This document shows, piece after piece, positions 57,611 to 64,000 of a DNA stretch of 64,000 bases. The position numbers and the translations under genes were made by a program. This DNA comes from Candidatus Defluviicoccus seviourii (GTDB lineage: Bacteria > Pseudomonadota > Alphaproteobacteria > Rhodospirillales > Defluviicoccaceae), in assembly GCA_900609035.2 (NCBI GenBank), contig UXAT02000051.1, forward strand, positions 92,807 through 156,806, given 5' to 3'. Numbering within the stretch: position 1 is the first letter of the stretch; each line of letters opens with the position of its first letter. Under the pieces are notes generated by a model that saw only the letters and a program-made list of their open reading frames with translations, was not told the origin of the DNA and made no database searches.

Positions 57611-58411
57611 TTGGCAGTTCCACCTTCATCACTTGCAAGTGAGCCGCAATTTCTGTCTCGCGCCGACGGCGAGCGGATCGCCTACTTCCGTACGCCGGGG
57701 CGAGCGCCCGGCGTTGTCTTTCTCACCGGCTACGCGTCCGACATGACCGGGCAGAAGGCGACGATGCTCGAAGCGTTCTGCCGCGCCCGCGGCACTGCCT
57801 TCGTCCGCTTCGACTATTTGGGCCATGGCGCATCGTCAGGTGCCTTCACGGACGGCACCATCGGCCGCTGGACCGACGATGCGATCGCGGTTCTGGACAC
57901 GTTGACGGAGGGGCCGCAGGTGCTGGTCGGCTCCAGCCTCGGCGGTTGGATCATGGTCCGGACCGCGCTCGCCCGACGTGCCCGCGTCGCAGCGCTGGTC
58001 GGAATCGCGTCCGCGCCGGACTTCACCGAAGACGTCATTCAACCGCTGTTGAGCCCGGCCGATCGTCAGCTTCTGGAGACCGCGGGCATGATTCAGCTGG
58101 CGAGTCCTTACGATCCCGAGCCGACGCCGGTGACCAAGCGTATCATGGAGGACGGCCGCAACCATCTCGTGCTCCGGGCCGAAATCCCGCTTGACTGCCC
58201 AGTGCGCCTCATCCATGGCCTTGCCGATCCAGACGTGCCATGGCGGACGTCGGTGCGGTTGATGGAGCGCCTGCGCTCAGCCGATGTCGAGCTGGTGCTG
58301 GTCAAGGGTGCCGGCCACCGCATGTCGGAACCGGCCGAGCTCGATCGCCTCAAGGCGACGGTTGCGGCCGTCCTCGATCGACTGCCCTCCGGCACGGCGC
58401 CGCGGCTGTAA
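57611..58411 (+). CDS. alpha/beta hydrolase
   Basis: 266 residues from TTG 57611, with GGGAG 7 nt upstream. Typical serine-hydrolase fold: FVRFDYLGHGASSG, nucleophile elbow GSSLGG, acid in LADPDVPW and histidine in GAGHRMS. Probably a cytosolic esterase or thioesterase; substrate unknown. Followed after 35 bp by terC. Confidence 0.92.
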   Translation: MAVPPSSLASEPQFLSRADGERIAYFRTPGRAPGVVFLTGYASDMTGQKATMLEAFCRARGTAFVRFDYLGHGASSGAFTDGTIGRWTDDAIAVLDTLTEGPQVLVGSSLGGWIMVRTALARRARVAALVGIASAPDFTEDVIQPLLSPADRQLLETAGMIQLASPYDPEPTPVTKRIMEDGRNHLVLRAEIPLDCPVRLIHGLADPDVPWRTSVRLMERLRSADVELVLVKGAGHRMSEPAELDRLKATVAAVLDRLPSGTAPRL

Positions 58412-58446
58412 GCACCCTCACCTGCCCAATAAAGGCACGCTGACCC

Positions 58447-59199
58447 ATGCTCCACCTCCTCACCGATCCGCAGGCCTGGGCCAACCTGTTGACGCTCACC
58501 GCGCTTGAGATCGTGCTCGGCATCGACAACGTCATTTTTCTGTCGATCGTCACCGGTCGGCTGCCAGTCCATCAGCAACCGTTGGCCCGCTACATCGGCC
58601 TTGGTCTTGCCGCCGCGATGCGGGTTCTGCTGCTGTTGTCGATCAGCTGGATCATGGGCCTGACCGCGGTCGCGTTTACGGTTCTGGGCGAGGCGATCAG
58701 CTGGCGCGATCTGGTGCTGCTCGCGGGCGGGCTATTCCTGCTGGTGAAGGGCACGCTCGAAATCCACCACATGACGGAAGGTGAAGGCGAGGGCGAAGGC
58801 GGGAGCAGCGCCGGCAAACGCGGCATGGGCCTTGCGGCCGCGATCGCCCAGATCGTCCTACTCGACATCGTCTTTTCGCTGGACTCGGTCATTACTGCCG
58901 TCGGCATGTCGCAGGACCTGCCGGTGATGATCACGGCCGTGCTGATCGCCGTCGGCGTCATGCTGTTAGCGGCCAAGCCGATCGGCACCTTTATCCGCGA
59001 GCATCCAACGCTCAAGATGCTGGCGCTCAGTTTCCTCCTGTTGGTGGGGGTCGCGCTGATTGCCGACGGCCTGCATTTCCACGTGCCGCGCGGCTATCTT
59101 TACTTCGCGATTGCGTTCTCGGCCGGTGTCGAGTGCTTGAACCTGATTGCCGCCCGCGGCCGGCGCCGCCGTGCCGCTGCCGCTCGTGGGGAGGGCTGA
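58447..59199 (+). CDS. TerC-family integral membrane protein
   Basis: 250 residues, about seven helices. LEIVLGIDNVIFLSIVTGRLP and IVLLDIVFSLDSVITAVGM are the two TerC signature repeats with their acidic residues; HPTLKMLALSFLLLVGVALIADG is also typical. A Glu-rich GEGEGEGG loop sits between the halves. No CBS or CorC domain, so it is the short YoaE-like form. Roles reported for TerC proteins include metal (Mn) efflux and secretion support. Confidence 0.94.
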   Translation: MLHLLTDPQAWANLLTLTALEIVLGIDNVIFLSIVTGRLPVHQQPLARYIGLGLAAAMRVLLLLSISWIMGLTAVAFTVLGEAISWRDLVLLAGGLFLLVKGTLEIHHMTEGEGEGEGGSSAGKRGMGLAAAIAQIVLLDIVFSLDSVITAVGMSQDLPVMITAVLIAVGVMLLAAKPIGTFIREHPTLKMLALSFLLLVGVALIADGLHFHVPRGYLYFAIAFSAGVECLNLIAARGRRRRAAAARGEG

Positions 59200-59262
59200 G
59201 AACGGCGCGGCGCACCGGCCCTTGCGGACCGATGCGCCTTCGCGAACCTCTGGAGAGACGTC

Positions 59263-60828
59263 TTACTTCGAGAGCCGCAGCTCGGAGAGGTGGTTGGCAA
59301 TCTCGCGGAACGCCGACTTGAGTGCGTCACCGGTCGGCGCGTAGTAGTAGAACGGCGCCTCCGGTGCTGTGGCGATATCCTTCATTAGCGCGATCTGGTC
59401 GGCGTCGGAGTCGACGAACTGGATGGCATAGACGAGGATGCCCTGCTCCTTGATGTTGGCGGCAAGCTTGCGCAGGCGGTTGTCCATCTTATCCCGGGCG
59501 CTGTTGCTGTTGCACGAACCGAACACGCGCTTGTAGCCGTCGCCATAGTTCGGGCAGTTGATGCCGTCGGTCAGCAGGACGATTGCCTGATCGCGGTCGT
59601 AGGTTGGATTCGCGACCGCTTCCGAGAACGGCGCTGCCGGCGTCAGGACTTCCCACGCCCACGCCAAGCCAGCGGGGATGTTGGTGTTGCCGCCGGCGCT
59701 CAAGGTTTCGACGGCGCTCGTGATTGCTCCTCTTGAGTTCTGCAGCGGCGTGATGCCGACGGAGGGACAAGCGACACAATCGGAGCCGGAGGGAGCGAGC
59801 CCGCAGCGGCCGCGGATGTCCCAGTCGTTGTACCAGTTGTTCACCGGCTCGCCGCCCAGGAGCAGGGAGAGTGCGTTACCTGCTGCGGGATAGGTCCCTG
59901 GGTAGCTCGGCGCCCAGCCGGGCCAGCTGACGCCGTTGACCGTGGTCGGCCCTTCGTGGGTGTCGGCGTCGTTCGTGTCGCCGTCCGAGTTCTTGTAGCG
60001 ATTGAAGACGCAGCCCTTCCAACCGGGAGGCGGCTCGAACAGCAGCGGCACCGGCGAGTTGTTGGCGTACCACACCACAGTCTGGTTCTGCCCGTTCTCA
60101 GGATTGGTGAAGGCCGCCACCGCTTCGCTTCGCCGGTCGCCGTGGACGTAAGCCTGGCCCTCAACCATCACATTGACTTTGGCGTTCCAGGGGACGAGGC
60201 CGATCTTCAGGAGGTCCTTCGTATCGGTGCTGCCATAGAGGATCTTGATCAGGTCCTTTGCCGCCACTTTGGCCGCCGCCAGCCGGCTCTGGTTGCTGCC
60301 CGGGGCCGTTTCGCTCATCGAGCCAGAGATGTCCATCGACAGCACCAAGTCGAGCGCCTTCATCTTGCGCGTGACTTCCGTTTCGGCCACAACGGTAATG
60401 CTGTCGTAGCCCATAACCTGCATCACCGCCGTCGAGACGTTGGCCGTTGCGCGCAAGAAGACGGTCTCATTAGCCTCGTCGACCGTGATCGACGGCCCGG
60501 TGACCGTCGCCCCCATGAAGCCGTCCGGGAAATTCACCCGGAAATACTTGCGGATGTCGTCATCGCGGGTGGCATCGAACATCGTAAGGCCGCCCGCCAA
60601 CGCAGCCGCATCAAGCGCTGACGACAGCCGTGACTTGACGATGTAGGCACGGCCGGCATCGAGGCCGGTACCCATCGCCGCGATCATGACAGTAAGACCG
60701 AGAACGACATAGACAGCGGTCGCGCCGCGATCATCTTCAAGCAACCGTCGGCCGAAGCAACGTAACGGCCGCCATTGGCAAAGTCGGCTCTGCCAGCGTC
60801 GGAAGCCTAAAGAGTCTGATGTCTTCAT
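59263..60828 (-). CDS. TadE/TadG-like pilus-assembly protein with von Willebrand factor A domain
   Basis: 521 residues from ATG 60828 (GGTGA upstream); further in-frame starts reach 60867. The TadG-like N-terminus DDRGATAVYVVLGLTVMIAAMGTGLDAGRAYI gives one membrane helix, with the remainder outside. A vWA domain begins LVLSMDISGSMSE (MIDAS DxSxS) and continues IVLLTDGINCPN. An unusually long insert (about residues 235-375, with several Cys) separates MIDAS from the later strands. TadG-like proteins act with Flp pilus systems, but no tad or cpa gene is here. Confidence 0.85.
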   Translation of the reverse strand: MKTSDSLGFRRWQSRLCQWRPLRCFGRRLLEDDRGATAVYVVLGLTVMIAAMGTGLDAGRAYIVKSRLSSALDAAALAGGLTMFDATRDDDIRKYFRVNFPDGFMGATVTGPSITVDEANETVFLRATANVSTAVMQVMGYDSITVVAETEVTRKMKALDLVLSMDISGSMSETAPGSNQSRLAAAKVAAKDLIKILYGSTDTKDLLKIGLVPWNAKVNVMVEGQAYVHGDRRSEAVAAFTNPENGQNQTVVWYANNSPVPLLFEPPPGWKGCVFNRYKNSDGDTNDADTHEGPTTVNGVSWPGWAPSYPGTYPAAGNALSLLLGGEPVNNWYNDWDIRGRCGLAPSGSDCVACPSVGITPLQNSRGAITSAVETLSAGGNTNIPAGLAWAWEVLTPAAPFSEAVANPTYDRDQAIVLLTDGINCPNYGDGYKRVFGSCNSNSARDKMDNRLRKLAANIKEQGILVYAIQFVDSDADQIALMKDIATAPEAPFYYYAPTGDALKSAFREIANHLSELRLSK

Positions 60829-61099
60829 CGGTGTCACCGCGTCCAATTTCATTACAAAAAGGAACACGGTATCTTAGCGCTTGCGGAAATAACTACAATT
60901 GTTTTATTTATTGGTAGTGTTTAGTTAAGACGGTAGCTATCTCCCGAAAATTTTATTTTTATTGTTACTCAAGGGCGCCGCTGCCGTGGCGACGTGCTTG
61001 CATGGCGGTCGGATTGCGCGACCGGCCGCCGCCCGTGCAGGCGGGCACGCGATGCAGGTGAAAGGGAGGTTCGTGCGGACGAGAGGCGCCCGCGAGTGG

Positions 61100-61540
61100 T
61101 CAGTCGGTGCTGAGGCTTCCGCTCGCGCTGCCGCGGGTGATTTGCACCGTGCGGACCGTGGGGTCCGGGTCGACGCGGCGCAACCCGACGTGCAGCAAGC
61201 CGTTGTCGAGGGTGGCGGTCCCAACCTCCCAGCCTTCCGCGAGGACCCAGGCGCGCTGGAACTGGCGGGCGGCGATGCCGCGGTGCAGGAACACGCGACC
61301 GCTTTCGTCCTCCTTCTTGCGGCCCTTGATCACGAGCTGGTTCTCCTCAAGGGCAACGCTTAAGTCATCAATCGCGAAGCCGGCGACGGCAAGCGTGAGC
61401 CTCAGCTGGTCGTCGCCGATCTGTTCGATGTTGTAGGGAGGATAGCCCTCCGCGGACGCCCGCGAGGCGCTAGCGAGCACGCGCTCCAAGCGCTCGAATC
61501 CAAGCAGGAGCGGATTGCGGAAAGCCGAGGTGCGATCCAT
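61100..61540 (-). CDS. small heat shock protein Hsp20/IbpA-like
   Basis: 146 residues from ATG 61540. Short N-terminal arm MDRTSAFRNPLLLGFERLERVL, then alpha-crystallin domain: YPPYNIEQIGDDQLRLTLAVAGF, VIKGRKKEDESGRVFLHRGIAARQFQRAWVLAEG and LDNGLLHVGL. ATP-independent holdase in the cytosol. The 5' region is shared with the divergent threonine dehydratase; I see TTGACA with weak spacing but no clear RpoH promoter or ROSE element. Confidence 0.95.
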   Translation of the reverse strand: MDRTSAFRNPLLLGFERLERVLASASRASAEGYPPYNIEQIGDDQLRLTLAVAGFAIDDLSVALEENQLVIKGRKKEDESGRVFLHRGIAARQFQRAWVLAEGWEVGTATLDNGLLHVGLRRVDPDPTVRTVQITRGSASGSLSTD

Positions 61541-61742
61541 CGGACGGTCATCCTCTTCAATCGGGAGCGAGACCGGATCGTGCCGGACCCGTAAATGGCA
61601 TCCGCCGACCCCTGAAGCGTTACCTTGGCACATCCGCGCGCCTTGTCAATGACCGCTGGAGGGTGGATTTTCAGCGCCTTTGCGGTAGCGCCAGCGCTGT
61701 GGCCAATGCCAGTGCTGCGCCCAGGAGAGATGGACCGTCCCC

Positions 61743-62966
61743 ATGTCCGTGACCATCGACAGCATCCGCGCTGCGGCAGCGACCCTTGCCGGGGCGGTTC
61801 AGCGAACGCCGACCCTGCACAGCCGGCTGTTGTCCGAGCTCAGCGGGGCAACCGTGTTCCTCAAGATGGAGAACCTGCAGTACACCGCCTCGTTCAAGGA
61901 ACGCGGGGCGCTCGTGCGGTTGAGCGCGCTCTCCGCCGCGGAGCGAACGCGGGGCGTGATCACGATGTCGGCCGGCAACCACGCGCTCGGGCTGGCGTAC
62001 CATGCTCGCCGGCTCGGCATTCCAGCCACGATCGTGATGCCGCGCGCGACACCGTTCGTGAAGGTGGCCAACACGCGCTATTTTGCCGGCCGAGTCGTTC
62101 TGCATGGCGAAAGCTTAAGCGAGGCCGCACGCCATGCGCACGCACTGGCCGCAGCCGAGGGGCTGGTTTTCGTCCACCCGTATGATGATCCTGCGGTCAT
62201 CGCCGGCCAAGGCACGGTGGCGCTGGAACTGATCGAGGACGTCCCCGATCTTGACGCGTTGGTGCTGTCCGTCGGCGGCGGCGGACTGATCGCCGGCTGC
62301 GCGACCGCGGCCAAGGCGATGCGCCCCGCGATCCGTATCTACGGCGTGCAGAATGCGCTCTACCCGGCGATGGTGCAGGCGCTACGGGGTGGGCCGGCCG
62401 GAAGCGGCGGCGCGACGATCGCCGAGGGGATCGCGGTGACGGAACCGGGCGCGCTGCCGATGACGATTATTTCCCGCCTGGTCGACGATCTCGTTCTCGT
62501 CAGTGAGGCGGATATCGAGGATGCCGTGGCGCAGCTGATCGAAATCGAGAAGACCGTCGTCGAGGGTGCCGGGGCTGCCGGCCTTGCCGCCCTGTTCCGC
62601 CATCGCGGCCGCTTCGCGGGCCAGCGCGTGGGCTTGGTCCTGTGCGGCGGCAACATCGACTCGCGCCTGCTGGCTTCGGTCCTCATGCGCGGCCTGGTCC
62701 GCCGCGGCCGCCTGAGCTGGCTGCGCGTTCCGGTGAGCGATCAACCGGGCGCCTTGGCGCAGGTCGCGAGCTTGATCGCCGGGATGGAGGCCAACGTCGT
62801 CGAGATCAGCCACCAGCGGATGTTCCATGACATCCCGGTCAAGATGGCTGATCTCGACCTGATCCTCGAAACCCGCGACGGCGCGCATGTGCAGGCGCTC
62901 ATAGAGGCGCTTGCGGCAGCCGGCTTCCGACCGCAGCTGTTGAGCGGCCAGGTGGCAACCGACTGA
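61743..62966 (+). CDS. threonine ammonia-lyase (dehydratase) with ACT domain
   Basis: 407 residues. Fold II PLP enzyme: PLP lysine in SFKERGA, SAGNHALGLAYHARRLGIPATIVMP for phosphate binding, VGGGGLIAG and EGAGAAGLAAL in the core. The C-terminus (about 330-405) is an ACT-like domain (LSWLRVPVSDQPGALAQVASLIAGMEANVVEISHQR), so allosteric control is likely. It converts threonine to 2-oxobutyrate (or serine to pyruvate). TdcB-like length; biosynthetic or catabolic role cannot be told apart here. Confidence 0.95.
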   Translation: MSVTIDSIRAAAATLAGAVQRTPTLHSRLLSELSGATVFLKMENLQYTASFKERGALVRLSALSAAERTRGVITMSAGNHALGLAYHARRLGIPATIVMPRATPFVKVANTRYFAGRVVLHGESLSEAARHAHALAAAEGLVFVHPYDDPAVIAGQGTVALELIEDVPDLDALVLSVGGGGLIAGCATAAKAMRPAIRIYGVQNALYPAMVQALRGGPAGSGGATIAEGIAVTEPGALPMTIISRLVDDLVLVSEADIEDAVAQLIEIEKTVVEGAGAAGLAALFRHRGRFAGQRVGLVLCGGNIDSRLLASVLMRGLVRRGRLSWLRVPVSDQPGALAQVASLIAGMEANVVEISHQRMFHDIPVKMADLDLILETRDGAHVQALIEALAAAGFRPQLLSGQVATD

Positions 62967-63069
62967 CAGCGGCGAAGCGATCGAACGCGCTCCCAGGCGG
63001 CCGGCCGGGCGCGATCAGCCTTCGACGCCGGTGGTTAGACTGTTAGGATGGCGGAGCTGGGAGGAGCGG

Positions 63070-63750
63070 GTGGCGGCACGGGCACGGCGGATCACAGCAG
63101 AGGTGTTTCAGGTCGGCGGCGGCAGCCTCAGCGCCGATGCCGATGCCGCTGTCTACCTCGTTGCTTTTGCCGGCGAGGCGGCCCTGATAGACAGCGGCAC
63201 CGGCCGGGCGACGGGGAAGATCCTCCGCAACACGGCGGCAGCCGGCATCGAGCCGCAGCAGATCACCTGCCTTCTCCTCACCCACTGCCATTTCGATCAC
63301 ACCGGCGGTGCCAAGATGGTGCGCGACACGCTTGCCATCCCGGTCGTCTGCCATGCCCTCGATGCGCCGTACGTGGAGGCCGGTGACAACGTGGTTACGG
63401 CCGCCGACTGGTACGCAGCCAGGCTCGATCCCTGCCCGGTTGACCGCAAGTTGACGGGCGCCAGCGAGGCGATCACGCTCGGTGGCCGAACCATCACTGC
63501 GATCCACATCCCCGGCCACTCGCCGGGTTCGGTCGCCTATGTCACGACGTCGGAAGGGTTGAGCGTTGTGTTCGCGCAGGACGTGCACGGCCCCTTGCAC
63601 CGGAGCCTGCTGTCCAATGCCGACGACTATCAGGCATCGCTCAAGCGCCTGATCGCCCTTGAAGCGGACATCCTTTGCGAAGGCCACTACGGCGTCATCA
63701 CCGGCAAGCGCGCCGTCGAGGCCTTCATCCGCCAGTTCCTGGACGCCTGA
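63070..63750 (+). CDS. metallo-beta-lactamase-fold hydrolase
   Basis: 226 residues from GTG 63070, with GGGAGG 5 nt upstream; a GTG at 63031 is less likely. The metal site is intact: THCHFDHTGGA (HxHxDH), IPGHSPGSV, FAQDVHGP and CEGHYGV. Glyoxalase II-like class. Cytoplasmic; substrate unknown. The distance to the threonine dehydratase stop is about 100 bp, so co-transcription is possible. Confidence 0.92.
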   Translation: MAARARRITAEVFQVGGGSLSADADAAVYLVAFAGEAALIDSGTGRATGKILRNTAAAGIEPQQITCLLLTHCHFDHTGGAKMVRDTLAIPVVCHALDAPYVEAGDNVVTAADWYAARLDPCPVDRKLTGASEAITLGGRTITAIHIPGHSPGSVAYVTTSEGLSVVFAQDVHGPLHRSLLSNADDYQASLKRLIALEADILCEGHYGVITGKRAVEAFIRQFLDA

Positions 63751-63859
63751 TCCGAGCCGCCGGCGGGTCGAGCGGACGTGATCTTGTGCCGCGCCGTTGG
63801 GCCGGCCGGCGGCAGCCGCGAGCGTGCAGGGCTGCCGCCGGTGCGTTCCGTCCGGCTTA

Positions 63860-64000
63860 TCAGGCCTTGAGGTAGGCGGGAACCAAGAGGCGGTTCTGGG
63901 CGCTGTCTTCGACCTCAAGGTAAATCTGCGGCTTTGCTGGCGGCGCGGCGGCAGCACCGGCCGCGCCGACCGTTGTGCCCTCGTTTGCCGCTCCCCAGCG
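63860..64000 (-). CDS. unknown protein, C-terminal fragment cut by the right edge
   Basis: Reading leftward from the edge, 46 residues end at TGA 63860: an Ala/Gly/Pro-rich linker (VGAAGAAAAPPAKP) and then QIYLEVEDSAQNRLLVPAYLKA. Codon use is normal. No family is recognised. It is convergent with the metallo-beta-lactamase-fold gene. Confidence 0.5.
   Translation of the reverse strand, partial: RWGAANEGTTVGAAGAAAAPPAKPQIYLEVEDSAQNRLLVPAYLKA

Overview
The window is a GC-rich (roughly two-thirds GC by eye), gene-dense piece of a bacterial chromosome, almost certainly from an alphaproteobacterium and most plausibly a Rhodospirillales-like one (inference). Clues are a perfect CtrA box (TTAA-N7-TTAAC), an IF-3 gene with a non-AUG start and a [12 protein letters not shown] N-terminus, a hopanoid C-2 methylase, a MaoC-phosphotransacetylase fusion, polyhydroxybutyrate-type enzymes and a Zur box of the ATGTTATA-n-TATAACAT type. 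There are no rRNA or tRNA genes, no transposase or integrase, and no CRISPR array that I can see. Both edges cut genes.

Layout. 1-4.6 kb: an MFS/BT1-like transporter (cut by the left edge) translationally coupled to a B12-dependent radical SAM protein of the HpnP type, a 41-residue membrane protein, and dprA. 4.8-10.4 kb: a zinc peptidase, a HicAB module bracketed by two copies of the ackA 3' end, the operon SpoIIAA-like / MaoC-PTA fusion / acetate kinase, and msrA. 10.6-15.6 kb: a small membrane protein, a cytoplasmic alpha-amylase with a starch-binding domain, a low-GC lipoprotein gene, a second HicBA module, a REP-like hairpin and anmK. 15.6-24.9 kb: tyrS, a YhdP/AsmA-like giant, glnE, bcp, a bacterioferritin-like gene and fliL. 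25-27.4 kb: a zinc-uptake locus (znuA divergent from zur-znuC) with a perfect Zur palindrome but no znuB. 27.5-36.2 kb: an orphan TRAP binding protein, then yqhA and a complete ccmABCDEFGHI cytochrome c maturation operon with most junctions overlapping.

36.2-41.6 kb: a diguanylate cyclase with a CZB-like N-terminus, a low-GC class A penicillin-binding protein that looks acquired, pgk and a Nudix hydrolase. 41.6-47.7 kb: a CtrA-box-led small gene, a secreted single-Cache protein, acetoacetyl-CoA ligase, a DMT permease, acetoacetyl-CoA reductase (phaB) and pterin dehydratase. 47.7-51.5 kb: an overlapping trio of zincin, Lon-like protease and tandem UspA. 51.5-56.6 kb: the leftward genes thrS, infC, moaC, moeA and a gamma-glutamylcyclotransferase-like gene, with nested palindromes upstream of moaC. 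56.7-64 kb: a secreted protein of unknown function, an alpha/beta hydrolase, a TerC protein, a TadG-like von Willebrand factor A protein, Hsp20, threonine dehydratase, a metallo-beta-lactamase-fold hydrolase and a cut unknown gene.

Themes. Carbon overflow and storage (PTA/AckA, acetoacetyl-CoA ligase, PhaB, amylase), envelope and stress functions (hopanoid methylation, YhdP, PBP, Hsp20, USP/Lon, peroxidase) and respiration (ccm) dominate. The points most worth following up are the ackA-derived direct repeats around hicAB, the nested inverted repeats before moaC, the CtrA-box-led small gene, the hpnP-transporter coupling, and several proteins with altered metal-ligand sets.
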